In this document: piece after piece, positions 9,399 to 18,958 of the stretch
How positions within the stretch are numbered: position 1 is the first letter of the stretch
Layout of the letters: each line of letters begins with the position of its first letter
Source: Lachnospiraceae bacterium
GTDB taxonomy: Bacteria > Bacillota > Clostridia > Lachnospirales > Lachnospiraceae
NCBI GenBank assembly: GCA_910575565.1
Contig: CAJTFL010000001.1
Location: 186,001-250,000, forward strand
Length of the DNA stretch: 64,000 bases
Direction of reading: 5' to 3'
The notes under the pieces: generated by a model
The model's database searches: none
Told to the model about the DNA's origin: nothing
The model's input: the letters and a program-made list of their open reading frames with translations, nothing else
Program-made: the position numbers and the translations under genes

Positions 9399-10670
9399 TT
9401 AGTTATCGTTGCGTTTCACTAACTTAGAACTATCGTAACCAAGGCTTTCAAGGTAAGCAAAAACATTGTCTTCATTTAATACAACACGTTCTACATGATT
9501 TTGAGGTTCCATCAATTCCTCGTAGTCAGTAGGGGTAAATGGTTTCTTTTCTGATACCATATGGTAAATACAGACCATCATCATTCTGGCAATAGCGATG
9601 ATTGCTTTCTTGTGACCACGGCGTTTTTTAATTCGTCCGTATTTGATTGCAAAATAAGGTTGTTTTTTGCTCTTGATTGCAGCAAGAGCACATTGTACCA
9701 TCATAGGTTTCAAATAATCACCAGCTTTTGCAATTCGGGCAGATTTCTTTTTTCCTGCGGATTCGTTGTTTGCAGGAGAAAGACCGCACCAGGAACAAAG
9801 GTGTTTGGCATCGTCAAAGATGTCCATATTAACGCCGGTTTCAGCAAGGGCAATGGTAGAACTCAGTTCGGTCATGCCGGGCATGGTGCTTACGAACTCG
9901 ACAAATTCATAATAAGGTTTCATACGGATGTAGAGTTCAACCTCGGTCTGGGTAATCATATCGTCCAGATATTCCAGATGTCCGCGGGCGAGTTCCAGCT
10001 TTTTAGCCTGGTCTGTTTCAATGTTGTAGCCCCTGATCGCTTCAATGATTTCATTGGACTTGGCTTTAGCTCCCTTTTTAATAAGTTTGCGGACGGCCTT
10101 TTCGTCAATGGAATCAGAGGTATGCTCTAGGAGGTAAGCCATGATTTCTGTTGCCGTCTTACCGAAAGGGTCAGACAATACGCTGGCAATACCCACATTA
10201 GAAACAGTCATGCAGTTCTGAATACGGTTCTTTTCCGAAGATTTCATGCAGACCAGTTTAAAACGGTATCTTGCAATTTCACGGAGCTGACGGAAATCTT
10301 TTGGAGGAATAAAGGAGCACCTGACAAGGTCAAATTTGTAGAGGTCGGCAATCCACTTGGAATCCTTCTTATCGGTCTTCTTGCCTTTGATGGCTTTGAC
10401 GTATTTGGGATGTGTAAGGCACACATCGATGTCATTTTCGAGATAATTAAAAATAGGAATCCAATACTTACCAGTGGATTCCATACAGACGTGATAACAA
10501 TTATTCTCGATGAGCCAGCTGTGAAACCTTTGAATATCCGAGTTGATGGTTGAAAATGATTTTTGTCTGTATTCGGATATCCCGTCCTTGTTAGTAATTA
10601 CGATGGTTGCAACGATAACATTTTTGTGGACATCAAGCCCACAGCAGATGGAGTATTTTAGCTTCATCAT
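9399..10670 (-). CDS. IS110-family DEDD transposase
   Basis: About 423 residues. The N-terminal RuvC-like domain shows CGLDVHKNVIVATIV (first Asp), CMESTGKYWIP (Glu) and KTDKKDSKWIADLYK (Asp/Asp). The C-terminal Transposase_20 domain has MPGMTELSSTIALAETG and the conserved LCSWCGLSP...SARIAKAGD stretch with the catalytic serine region. The open frame runs to 10736, but AAGGTGGTGA places the start at the ATG at 10670. Nothing looks broken, so the element may be active. Such transposases act with a structured RNA made from the element's own noncoding end. Confidence 0.93.
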   Translation of the reverse strand: MMKLKYSICCGLDVHKNVIVATIVITNKDGISEYRQKSFSTINSDIQRFHSWLIENNCYHVCMESTGKYWIPIFNYLENDIDVCLTHPKYVKAIKGKKTDKKDSKWIADLYKFDLVRCSFIPPKDFRQLREIARYRFKLVCMKSSEKNRIQNCMTVSNVGIASVLSDPFGKTATEIMAYLLEHTSDSIDEKAVRKLIKKGAKAKSNEIIEAIRGYNIETDQAKKLELARGHLEYLDDMITQTEVELYIRMKPYYEFVEFVSTMPGMTELSSTIALAETGVNMDIFDDAKHLCSWCGLSPANNESAGKKKSARIAKAGDYLKPMMVQCALAAIKSKKQPYFAIKYGRIKKRRGHKKAIIAIARMMMVCIYHMVSEKKPFTPTDYEELMEPQNHVERVVLNEDNVFAYLESLGYDSSKLVKRNDN

Positions 10671-10817
10671 AAGTATCACCACCTTAAATAAAAAGGAATA
10701 GCAACATTGACTGTCATCCTGCGACTGAATAAACATGGTTTATTACCAATGATAAGAGTCCGGGCTCAAAGTCCCACTTGTTTGTGCTTGAAGGGATGAC
10801 GGCACATATAACTATAC
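10671..10817 (-). ncRNA. Candidate bridge RNA region of the IS110 element
   Basis: This is the noncoding end upstream of the transposase, where IS110-subgroup elements encode their bridge RNA (established for IS621). Read on the minus strand it can form an exact 7-bp long-range stem between 10794-10800 and 10713-10719 (GTCATCC/GGATGAC), with a GGG-ACTTTGA-GCCC hairpin between. ACTTGTTTGTGC also occurs both here (10776-10787) and in the flank (10925-10936). No guide loops have been demonstrated. Confidence 0.4.
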
Positions 10818-10905
10818 GGGGTCGAAAATAAATTCGCCACTTCTCCTTCCGTGCTCTGTAGTGTATTGCTATTCCATAGAAGGATTATAAGACAAAAAGA
10901 GGAGG

Positions 10906-10937
10906 GGCACAACATTTTTTCATAACTTGTTTGTGCC
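10906..10937. promoter_or_regulatory. Hairpin before the aminotransferase gene
   Basis: GGCACAA (10906-10912) pairs with TTGTGCC (10931-10937) around an 18-base loop. It sits in the 144 bases between the proposed IS end and the aminotransferase start and is not followed by a T-run. It may be a leftover of the insertion event or a leader hairpin. Confidence 0.3.
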
Positions 10938-10967
10938 TTGAGCGAAGCGAAAGGAATGATAAAAACT

Positions 10968-12062
10968 ATGAAAATAATGCCTAATAGAATGGATCGAGGC
11001 TTCTATCAATTTCAACAAGAGTTTGAAGACAAGGCCATTGAAATCCTTAGATCCGGATGGTACATTCTCGGAAAAGAATTAAATTTATTTGAAGAAGAAT
11101 TTGCAGCATACACTGGAGCAAAATATTGTATCGGATTAGCAAGTGGATTGGATGCTTTGTGGATTGCATTTCGACTTTTAAATATTGGTAAAAATGATGA
11201 AGTTATTGTGCAAGGCAATACTTATATTGCTTCAGTTATGGGAATCACTATGAATGGAGCAACTCCTATATTTGTTGAGCCTGATGATTATTTTGGTATA
11301 GATATAGATAAAATTGAAGAAAAAATTACAAAAAGGACAAAGGCTATTCTTGTAGTGCATCTTTACGGCATGGCTTCTCGGATGGATAAAATAATTGAAC
11401 TTTGTAAAAAATATAATCTTCGTCTTATTGAAGATTGTGCACAATCACATGGAGCATATTTTAATGACCAAATGACAGGTACATTTGGCGATGTTGGTTG
11501 TTTTTCCTTTTATCCATCTAAAAATTTAGGGGCATTTGGTGATGGGGGAGCTGTTTTGGTAAATGATGAGCAGCTGGCAAAGGATTTTAGAATATTTCGA
11601 AATTATGGGAGTGAGAGACGTTATTATAATAAATTCGTTGGTGCAAATTCTAGGCTTGATGAAATACAAGCAGGTCTTCTTCGGGTAAAGCTTAAACATA
11701 TACAGGAATTAACAAAGGAAAAAGAAAAGATAGCGGATTATTATACAGAAAGTATTCATAATGGTAAAATACAGCTTCCTAGGCTAGTTAAAGGAGCTAG
11801 TGGAGTATGGCATCAATATGTAATTCGATGTGAAGAAAGAGAACGGTTAATTGACTATTTAGATCAAAAAGAAATAGGAACAATTATTCATTATCCAATT
11901 CCACCTCATTTATCTGAAGCATACCAGTATCTTGGGCATAAAAAGGGTTTTCTTCCGATTACAGAACATCTTGCTCAAACAGTTCTTTCTATTCCTATAT
12001 ATAATGGAATGACGAAAGAAGAACAAGAGTACGTAATTGATGCATTAAATAGTTTTGATTGA
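10968..12062 (+). CDS. DegT/DnrJ/EryC1 aminotransferase (sugar 3-aminotransferase type)
   Basis: This PLP enzyme of about 364 residues transfers an amino group to a nucleotide-linked keto-deoxysugar. Visible motifs are GLASGLDALWIAFR, QGNTYIASVMGI, LIEDCAQSHGA and CFSFYPSKNLGAFGDGG, which holds the PLP lysine. The frame opens at a TTG (10938), but MKIMPNRMDRGF at 10968 matches the usual family start, with AAGGA upstream. It is followed at 26 bases by an FdtA-like cupin, the pairing seen in dTDP-3-amino-3,6-dideoxyhexose pathways (FdtB/QdtB type). The dTDP-glucose synthase and dehydratase genes are not in the window. The IS now separates it from upstream promoters. Confidence 0.85.
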   Translation: MKIMPNRMDRGFYQFQQEFEDKAIEILRSGWYILGKELNLFEEEFAAYTGAKYCIGLASGLDALWIAFRLLNIGKNDEVIVQGNTYIASVMGITMNGATPIFVEPDDYFGIDIDKIEEKITKRTKAILVVHLYGMASRMDKIIELCKKYNLRLIEDCAQSHGAYFNDQMTGTFGDVGCFSFYPSKNLGAFGDGGAVLVNDEQLAKDFRIFRNYGSERRYYNKFVGANSRLDEIQAGLLRVKLKHIQELTKEKEKIADYYTESIHNGKIQLPRLVKGASGVWHQYVIRCEERERLIDYLDQKEIGTIIHYPIPPHLSEAYQYLGHKKGFLPITEHLAQTVLSIPIYNGMTKEEQEYVIDALNSFD

Positions 12063-12088
12063 TTAAAATTTTAAAGGGGTGCAGGACT

Positions 12089-12517
12089 ATGACATTAAAA
12101 GAAAAATGTCTGATTCTCCAATTTAGTGATTTGGGTGATAAAAGAGGAAAATTGGTAGTAATTGAAGGTGGAAAGGCAATTCCATTTAATATTAAACGTG
12201 TGTTTTACATATATGAATCTGATTCAACAGTAATTCGTGGACAACACGCAAATATGGAGTCGGAATTTGTTCTTATTAATGTTGCAGGGCAGAGTAAAGT
12301 GCGAGTGACAGATGGAAGGGAAGAATATATTGTCGAACTTAATAGGCCAATGATGGGGGTATATATTCCGAAAATGATATGGAAGGATATGTATGATTTT
12401 TCTCGGGACTCGGTTTTGCTTGTTTTAGCAAGTACTCATTATAATGGGAAAGAATATATACGAAATTATGAAGAATACTTAAAAATGATGTCAAAAGAGG
12501 AAAAAGTATGCGAATAA
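12089..12517 (+). CDS. WxcM/FdtA-like sugar 3,4-ketoisomerase (cupin)
   Basis: The 142-residue single-domain cupin begins MTLKEKCLILQFSDLGDKRG and contains IRGQHANMESEF and LNRPMMGVYIPKMIWKDMYDFS, the core of the FdtA/WxcM family. These enzymes convert TDP-4-keto-6-deoxyglucose to the 3-keto isomer used by the neighbouring aminotransferase. FdtA carries two active-site histidines in an RGxHAHK motif; here the second is replaced (RGQHANM), so activity is not certain. The start is the ATG at 12089 behind AAAGGGG; the open frame to the TTG at 12059 is longer but lacks a site. Confidence 0.75.
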   Translation: MTLKEKCLILQFSDLGDKRGKLVVIEGGKAIPFNIKRVFYIYESDSTVIRGQHANMESEFVLINVAGQSKVRVTDGREEYIVELNRPMMGVYIPKMIWKDMYDFSRDSVLLVLASTHYNGKEYIRNYEEYLKMMSKEEKVCE

Positions 12518-13431
12518 ATACATTAGTACCCTTAATTTCCTTATGTATTCCTACAAATGGAATTATTGAATGGGTATTTCCTGTTCTAGATAGTATCTAT
12601 GCTCAAAAAGTTGATGAGCAATTATTCGAGGTAATTGTTACGGATAATGGTACAAACATAGATTTTTATAATCAAATGCTGAAGTACTGTCTGAATCATA
12701 AGAATTTGATATATGAAAAAACAAATGCAGTAGCATTTCTTAATGAAATAGAATCTTATAAGAGAGCTAAGGGGCAATTTATTAAATTTATAAACCATAG
12801 AACATTATTGCTAAACGGGGCTCTCTTGGAGATAATTGATTTTATAAGCGCGTATTTAGATGATAAACCGTTTATTTATTTTGGGAATGGAATGGTAAAA
12901 AAAGTAGCTAATATTCAAGAAAGTGACACTTTTGATGATTTTTTAGCTATGCTGTCATATTGGTCTTCGTGGTCAACTGGAATGGGTTTTTGGAAAGAAG
13001 ATTTCGAAGGGATAAAGGCTGAAACTACATTTAATGAACTTTTTCCTCATACGACAATATTGTTTAGTAACAGAAAGAAAAGTAAGTATATACTAAATAA
13101 TACAGTTTTTCTCCAGGAAATAAATGACGATGGAATACCTAAAGGAAAATATGATTTGTTTTTTGCATTTGCAGTAGAATATTTAGCGATAATTTGTGAT
13201 TTGTTAAGAAATCACGATATTTCAGAAAAGACTTTTAGTAAAATTAAAAGAGAAAATTTGTTTTTTATAATGGAACAATATCATGCATTTGTTGTTAGAA
13301 AAAAACCCTGTTCTTACATATTGGAAAATTTTAATAGTTCAATTGAAGTTTTTTATGGCAGAAATGAAGCAATGAAATGTTATAGAAAGATGCGATTAAA
13401 ACAAATAAAGAATAGGTTATTAGCAAAATGA
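12508..13431 (+). CDS. Family 2-like glycosyltransferase
   Basis: The 307-residue product overlaps the cupin gene by ten bases and has GAGGAAAA before its ATG. The N-terminal 120 residues look like a GT-A nucleotide-sugar domain: PLISLCIPTNG, FEVIVTDNG, and a GQFIKFINHRTLLLNGAL stretch where the acceptor loop would be. A clear DxD is missing (VTDNGT is the nearest), and the C-terminal half is not recognised. It is probably another transferase of the repeat unit; the specific role is unknown. Confidence 0.6.
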   Translation: MRINTLVPLISLCIPTNGIIEWVFPVLDSIYAQKVDEQLFEVIVTDNGTNIDFYNQMLKYCLNHKNLIYEKTNAVAFLNEIESYKRAKGQFIKFINHRTLLLNGALLEIIDFISAYLDDKPFIYFGNGMVKKVANIQESDTFDDFLAMLSYWSSWSTGMGFWKEDFEGIKAETTFNELFPHTTILFSNRKKSKYILNNTVFLQEINDDGIPKGKYDLFFAFAVEYLAIICDLLRNHDISEKTFSKIKRENLFFIMEQYHAFVVRKKPCSYILENFNSSIEVFYGRNEAMKCYRKMRLKQIKNRLLAK

Positions 13432-13483
13432 AGAATGCTTAATATGTATTCTGTAAATTCTTGTAAAAGGCAAGGAAATAATA

Positions 13484-14995
13484 ATGAATATTATATATTT
13501 ATTCTCACAAAATTTAAAATTAGATTCTATAGTTAAATTTGCTGATTTGTCCGAACAGGAAGATATACATATTTTTTTGACTACGCATAAACTATTTGAT
13601 TATGAAATCGAATTTATTAAATCAATATATCATCATATTGAGTTTTTAACATTTTCTGATTTATTGGATGATTTTGAGTTAGAAATGTGTGATCATGAAG
13701 CATATTCAAAAAAACAAAAAAATGTGTTTGAGTATTGGGAGGATGTTAAGCAAATTAAGAATGAAAAAATAATTGAGAAAATCAAGAAAATGTATCCATC
13801 CTATAGAGGATATGTTTTGTCAGATGATTTAGGAATATTTGAAACTTCATGGATTCATAACGGTTTTATACGGCTATATGGCGAGTATTACTATACGAAA
13901 TCAAGTGACACTAAAGGTCATGAATTGAAAAAAAAGTTAAAGCAAAATAAAAAAATGTATCGTTTTTATAGGAGAATTATTGCTGCGATATCTGAAAGGA
14001 AGAAAGGCAATAATATATCAGATGATGTATACGTATCTGAGTATAATGGGAGAAAAATTATTTTTATAGGCAGAATGTCGCGTATAGAATACAGGATGGA
14101 TTTAAAGTTTGAATGTTCTTTAGACGAAAAACAAAAAATATGCAAAGGAATATTTTATGATAAAAAAGAAGCGGAATATATAAGTACTTTACATGAATCT
14201 GGAAAATGTTGTATACCTGATAAGAAAAAATATGATGTGAAATATATTCAAGATGGATATCTTCCAGCAAATTATTCGAATTATTATTTACGGTTTAAAC
14301 CAAAAAATGTTCGTTATTATGCATGGGATACTTTAGGTGAAAAGTTATTTATTAATCATCAGCTGCCTGTGGGAATTTTGCCGTATAGAAAAAAATTATA
14401 TCTTTTAAAACCTAAATTTAGTAATAAAATAAACAAAGTTCTTATCGCAACTTCTGGATCAGGTGACTGGACTGCATTAAAAAATAGATCAGATGATGAT
14501 ATTCTTCTTCAAACTTTTATTGAAGTTGCAAAATATTTTCCAACCATAGAATTTGTCTATCGTTGCCATCCGACATGGATTCACCCAGAGCACGTAGGGG
14601 TTAATTCTATTTCCAGGGCATCAGAGTATGTAGACAAGTGTAGCTTAAATAATTTTAAGATATCTTCAAATATTCCGGTAGAGACACTGGATAATTTTAT
14701 TTTATCTTTGTCCAGGAGTACTTTAGAAGATGATATGAAGGATTGTGATGTTGTTTTTGGAGAACATTCAGTTTCTATGATAGATGCTGGATTTAGAGGA
14801 ATTCCTTTTTGTGCGGTTAATGTTACGAAAAGAAGAAGCCTTTTTCAAAGCATGGTAGATTTAGGGTTTCCGGAATGTTATGGGGTTGATACAATTATAG
14901 GATTTTTGAATAATTATACCAACATTATTTTTCAGAAAAAGTACATGGAAGCAGTTAAGAAATATAATTTGATGACAGATGAATCTGATAAATAA
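13484..14995 (+). CDS. Putative surface-glycan transferase, CDP-glycerol transferase-like C terminus
   Basis: I do not recognise this 503-residue protein with certainty. The N-terminal 300 residues are charged and unassigned. The C-terminal 180 contain KVLIATSGSGDW, EFVYRCHPTWIHPE and CDVVFGEHSVSMIDAGFRGIPF, the order and spacing of the GT-B-like domain of CDP-glycerol glycerophosphotransferases and related capsule proteins. A TagD-like cytidylyltransferase two genes downstream would supply CDP-glycerol, which supports the idea. There is no membrane segment or signal peptide. Treat the function as a hypothesis. Confidence 0.45.
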   Translation: MNIIYLFSQNLKLDSIVKFADLSEQEDIHIFLTTHKLFDYEIEFIKSIYHHIEFLTFSDLLDDFELEMCDHEAYSKKQKNVFEYWEDVKQIKNEKIIEKIKKMYPSYRGYVLSDDLGIFETSWIHNGFIRLYGEYYYTKSSDTKGHELKKKLKQNKKMYRFYRRIIAAISERKKGNNISDDVYVSEYNGRKIIFIGRMSRIEYRMDLKFECSLDEKQKICKGIFYDKKEAEYISTLHESGKCCIPDKKKYDVKYIQDGYLPANYSNYYLRFKPKNVRYYAWDTLGEKLFINHQLPVGILPYRKKLYLLKPKFSNKINKVLIATSGSGDWTALKNRSDDDILLQTFIEVAKYFPTIEFVYRCHPTWIHPEHVGVNSISRASEYVDKCSLNNFKISSNIPVETLDNFILSLSRSTLEDDMKDCDVVFGEHSVSMIDAGFRGIPFCAVNVTKRRSLFQSMVDLGFPECYGVDTIIGFLNNYTNIIFQKKYMEAVKKYNLMTDESDK

Positions 14996-15033
14996 CGCTT
15001 ATTTGCAAAATAACGGAGGTTAAATCCAGGCAA

Positions 15034-16569
15034 ATGCAAACATCACGGATAAATAAAGTAACTAAAAATGCAACAGTATCGTCAGTTTGCAAAGTTATAG
15101 ATTTAATACTTAATTTTATTGTAAGAACATTATTTATAAAATATTTGTCGGAAGAATATTTAGGAATAAATGGTCTGTTTGGAAATGTATTAATGCTTTT
15201 ATCTTTTGCTGAATTAGGTATAGGTAATGCGATAACGTATTCGTTATATAAGCCAATAGCAAATGAAGATAAGGAAAAGATAAAATCTATAATGAATTTA
15301 TTCAAGGTTGCATATAGGATAATTGCAACCGTTGTGTTAATCATCGGATTTGCATTAGTTCCAATAATTAAATGGCTGATACCTATTGAACAGATACCTC
15401 ATGTTCAAGAAAATATAGTAGTGATTTATTTGATATATTTGTTCAATACGGTAACGTCATATTTTTTTACATTTAAACAGACTTTGATTATTGCGGATCA
15501 AAAACAATATGTTGTATCAATATTTTCGGAAATTTCATCTATTATATCGGCAATAGTTAGATGTATTGTATTGGTATTGACTAGAAACTATTTGTTATAT
15601 TTAATTATACAATCTATAATTTTGTTGGCAGGTAATTATATTCTTGCAAAAAAAATAGATAGAGAATATCCAATTTTAAAGGAAAAGCATATATACAAGT
15701 TGGAAAAAAATGAATTGCAGGAAATTATAAATAACGTTAGGGCAATGTTTGTATTTAAAATTGGGAATGTTATTTTTTCTGGAACTGACAATATTATTAT
15801 AGCTAAAATTGTAAATATTGTTACAGTTGGAATAGCATCGCAATATACATTAATCATTAATAGTATATCATCCGTAATAGGGCAACTGTTAAATGCCTTT
15901 ACTGCATCTATTGGTAATATCAATGCAATAGAAAATGATGAACATAAAGAACGAGTTTTTTATCAAGTCATGTTTTTATGTTTTTGGATATACAGTTTTA
16001 TTTGTAGTGGAATATTTGTGTGTGTAGATGATTTGATTGTTATTTGGATTGGTGAAAAATATCTTTTAAGTAAATGGGTAATTTTAGCATTAGTAAGTGT
16101 TTTGTTTTTTGACGGATTATCATTTGTAACATATACATATAGAATTACATTTGGATTATTCAGGAAAGCAGTATATATACCGATATTGTCTTCTTTGATA
16201 AATGTTTTTTTATCTATTATATTAGGAAAAATATTTGGGCTAGCTGGTATTTATTTTGCCACTGCTATTGCAAGAATATTGGTAAATAATTTAATTGATT
16301 CGTATTTAGTGACGAAATGTTGTTTCCATAAAACTGCTTTAAAGTATCATATACTATATATACGATATACTGTATTTACAATTATTAATACAGTTATATG
16401 TGCTCAAATGATTTCTTTCTTACCTTTAAAAGGAATTTTTCAATTTATGTTAAAAATTATTTTGTATACGATTGCTTATAATATTGTTTTTGTCATATGT
16501 AATTATAAAGATAATAACTTTAAATACATAAAATCTTTGGTGTTTAAAATGTTTTACAAAAGCAATTAA
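15034..16569 (+). CDS. Wzx-type oligosaccharide flippase (MOP superfamily)
   Basis: The 511-residue, strongly hydrophobic protein has many membrane segments and the MOP exporter N terminus NATVSSVCKVIDLILNFIV, then LGINGLFGNVLMLLSFAELG. It should flip the lipid-linked repeat unit across the membrane before polymerisation. GGAGGT lies 13 bases before the ATG, a long spacing, but an in-frame stop at 15022 leaves no earlier start. The Wzy-like gene further on completes a Wzx/Wzy pathway. Confidence 0.85.
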   Translation: MQTSRINKVTKNATVSSVCKVIDLILNFIVRTLFIKYLSEEYLGINGLFGNVLMLLSFAELGIGNAITYSLYKPIANEDKEKIKSIMNLFKVAYRIIATVVLIIGFALVPIIKWLIPIEQIPHVQENIVVIYLIYLFNTVTSYFFTFKQTLIIADQKQYVVSIFSEISSIISAIVRCIVLVLTRNYLLYLIIQSIILLAGNYILAKKIDREYPILKEKHIYKLEKNELQEIINNVRAMFVFKIGNVIFSGTDNIIIAKIVNIVTVGIASQYTLIINSISSVIGQLLNAFTASIGNINAIENDEHKERVFYQVMFLCFWIYSFICSGIFVCVDDLIVIWIGEKYLLSKWVILALVSVLFFDGLSFVTYTYRITFGLFRKAVYIPILSSLINVFLSIILGKIFGLAGIYFATAIARILVNNLIDSYLVTKCCFHKTALKYHILYIRYTVFTIINTVICAQMISFLPLKGIFQFMLKIILYTIAYNIVFVICNYKDNNFKYIKSLVFKMFYKSN

Positions 16570-16619
16570 AATGGCTAAAAAATAGTATATATTCTTATAG
16601 AAAGGGAATTGATTATTTT

Positions 16620-17051
16620 ATGGATGATAGGATAATTGGATATACAACAGGCGTATATGATATGTTTCATATAGGACATTTAAATGTTATTGAACGAGCA
16701 AAAGAACAATGTGACTACTTGATCGTAGGTGTAAGTACAGATGAATTAGTTCGGCATGAAAAAAACAAAATTCCAGTGATACCTTATGAAGAGAGGGTAG
16801 CGATTGTTAGTGCATTAAGAGCAGTAGATGAGGTTGTACCGCAAGTAGATAAGAATAAATTAGAGGCTTGGAAAAGATTGCATTTTAATAAGATGTTTGT
16901 TGGTTCTGATTGGAAAGGAACTCCTGAATGGAAAAAATTTGAGCGGGAATTGAAACCTTATGGAGTTGAAATTATTTATTTACCTCATACGGATGGGATA
17001 TCAAGTACACAGCTATTAACTGTAATAAAAGGAAAATTAAATGAAAAATAA
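16620..17051 (+). CDS. Glycerol-3-phosphate cytidylyltransferase-like protein (TagD/TarD family)
   Basis: The 143-residue nucleotidyltransferase has the active-site motif HIGH (residues 18-21) after GYTTGVYDMF, then STDEL, and C-terminal HTDGISSTQL, the RTxGISTT-type motif of TagD. The family makes CDP-glycerol from CTP and glycerol 3-phosphate; some relatives use other small phosphates or ATP. A ten-residue insertion (GSDWKGTPEWKKFE) differs from Bacillus TagD. In this locus it suggests glycerol-phosphate decoration or a nucleotide-linked heptose/ethanolamine-like substrate. An AAAGGGAA site precedes it. The group II intron follows its stop within about 15 bases. Confidence 0.8.
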   Translation: MDDRIIGYTTGVYDMFHIGHLNVIERAKEQCDYLIVGVSTDELVRHEKNKIPVIPYEERVAIVSALRAVDEVVPQVDKNKLEAWKRLHFNKMFVGSDWKGTPEWKKFERELKPYGVEIIYLPHTDGISSTQLLTVIKGKLNEK

Positions 17052-17621
17052 ATATTCTTATATGTAGCGCGGGCTGAGAAATCAGCATAGCTGATTTCCA
17101 CTGACAGGCGGAGATACTTCTGCCTGTCTTTGTAAGCTGATAATATAAAACAGGAGAATCCTGTCAGGTAAGGTTTAGCCAACCGCCTGTACCGAGTCCT
17201 TGGAGTCGAAGCGGTAACGTCAGACTTAAGCGTAGGACAGGGAGCAACAGAGCCGAAACGAAAGTGAAGTGATTGAGCTGGGAAATAGATATAGGGTTGG
17301 AAATGGTCGATGCGCTTACATACGCAGCAGACAACACCCTTATGACCGATAGGGCGAGGGAATAAGGGCATCCCCCAGTCTGAGAGCTTGGCGAGGTTGA
17401 TGATAATTATATTATACGGAACAGCCGAGATCCTGCTGTCTCCTTGAAAAGAAAAGGTATGGAAACCAAACCGAAGGAATGAGGCAGGAATCCAAAAGGA
17501 CAGCAGGAAGTCCGATACACTCATAGTACCAAAGAAACTGCCAATCACAGTGGAGGGAAGGGGTGTACACTTTACAGCTTCAGGTAAATCAGGGTCATGC
17601 AGACAAAGGAGAGCTGGCAAC

Positions 17622-18938
17622 GTGATAAATGAATTACTTGGAATACAATATAACATCGCAAAAGCGAACGCAACAGATGGAAAAGTCCAGAATCTGGCGT
17701 CGTATATCAATGTTGGAAGCCTGAAAGCAATCCATAAGGCTATGGATAAGAACAAGGCCAGCGGCATAGACAGAGTGACAAAAGAAGAATATGGACAGAA
17801 TCTGGAAGAAAACCTTGAGAATCTTGTAAAGAGAATGAAGAGCGGAAGCTACAGCCCAAATCCAACAAGACGGGTTTATATTCCGAAAGAGACGAAAGGC
17901 AAAATGAGGCCGCTGGGCATATCCTGTTACGAGGATAAACTGGTGGAAAACGCAATTGCACAGATACTGGAACAGATTTATGAGCCGAAGTTTTATGACG
18001 AGAGCTATGGATTCAGACCAAGCCGGAATTGCCACAAGGCAGTAAAGAAGGTCGTTGAGACAGTGAGGTATCAGAAGACGAATTATGTGGTAGAGGCAGA
18101 CATCAGGGGATTCTTTGACAATGTAAACCACGAATGGCTGATGAAGATGCTGGCACATGACATAGCGGACAGAAAATTCCTTGGAATCATAGGGAAATTT
18201 CTGAAAGCGGGAATCATGGAAGACGGCAGGTATCTTGACAGTGAAAGGGGGACCCCGCAGGGAAATGGGGCGAGCCCAATATTGGCGAATATATACCTGC
18301 ATTATGTGCTGGATAACTGGTTTGATGTGATTGTGAAGAGACAGTGTAGGGGAGAGAGTTATTTAGTACGCTATGCTGATGACTTTGTCTGCTGTTTTCA
18401 GAAAAAGTATGAGGCAGAAGTGTTCCGTCAGAGGCTGGAGGAACGGTTTGCCAAATATGGGCTGGAGCTGGCGGAAGAGAAGACTAGAATACTGGAATTT
18501 GGGAGATTTGCGGAGGAAGACAGGAAAAGGAGAGGCGAAGGGAAGCCAGAGACATTTGACTTTCTGGGATTTACATTTTACTGTGGAGTGGATGCAAAGA
18601 AACGCTTTTTCCGGTGTAAAGTAAAGACAAGCCGTAAGAAACTACGCAGCAAGACAAAGGCGATGAAAGAGTGGATAAAGAGCCACAGGGATATGCCGCT
18701 GGAATGGATATTCAGGATGGTAAATGCCAAACTAAGAGGACATTACCAGTATTATGGAGTGACAGATAACATGGAGGAAATATGCCTGTATCTGCACAAT
18801 ACAAAGATGTTGCTGTTTAAGTGGCTGAACCGCAGAAGCCAAAGAAGGAGCTATACATGGGAAGCTTACACCAAAGGGCTATTGAGAACTTTTCCATTAA
18901 TACAGCCACAAATCAGGGTGAGTTTGCTAGGTAGATAA
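17622..18938 (+). CDS. ltrA: Group II intron reverse transcriptase/maturase
   Basis: About 438 residues. The reverse transcriptase domain shows RVYIPKETKGKMRPLGIS, SYGFRPSRNCHKAV, VVEADIRGFFDNVNH, GTPQGNGASPILANIYLHY and the catalytic YADDF near residue 252. A maturase (domain X) region follows (WIFRMVNAKLRGHYQYYGV). The protein ends soon after, without the HNH endonuclease of LtrA, so it is an En-minus type. The open frame reaches a GTG at 17550, but GGAGAG eight bases before the GTG at 17622 marks the likelier start. It splices and mobilises its host intron. Confidence 0.93.
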   Translation: MINELLGIQYNIAKANATDGKVQNLASYINVGSLKAIHKAMDKNKASGIDRVTKEEYGQNLEENLENLVKRMKSGSYSPNPTRRVYIPKETKGKMRPLGISCYEDKLVENAIAQILEQIYEPKFYDESYGFRPSRNCHKAVKKVVETVRYQKTNYVVEADIRGFFDNVNHEWLMKMLAHDIADRKFLGIIGKFLKAGIMEDGRYLDSERGTPQGNGASPILANIYLHYVLDNWFDVIVKRQCRGESYLVRYADDFVCCFQKKYEAEVFRQRLEERFAKYGLELAEEKTRILEFGRFAEEDRKRRGEGKPETFDFLGFTFYCGVDAKKRFFRCKVKTSRKKLRSKTKAMKEWIKSHRDMPLEWIFRMVNAKLRGHYQYYGVTDNMEEICLYLHNTKMLLFKWLNRRSQRRSYTWEAYTKGLLRTFPLIQPQIRVSLLGR

Positions 18939-18958
18939 CATATGAATGTAAAGTGAAA

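Larger units (their letters stand above)
9351..10824 (-). mobile_element. IS110-family insertion sequence
   Basis: The element splits the polysaccharide operon against its direction. It contains one DEDD transposase gene. GGGGTCG occurs at 9351-9357 and again at 10818-10824, and these 7-bp direct repeats are my proposed boundaries (the core sequence typical of IS110 ends, which lack terminal inverted repeats). About 147 bases of noncoding DNA lie upstream of the transposase start and 48 downstream. The boundaries are inferred; only an empty-site comparison would fix them. Confidence 0.65.

Noticed and set aside
16985..17767. Long minus-strand frame over the 5' part of the group II intron
   Set aside because: It overlaps structured intron RNA and the reverse transcriptase gene on the other strand, and matches no family.
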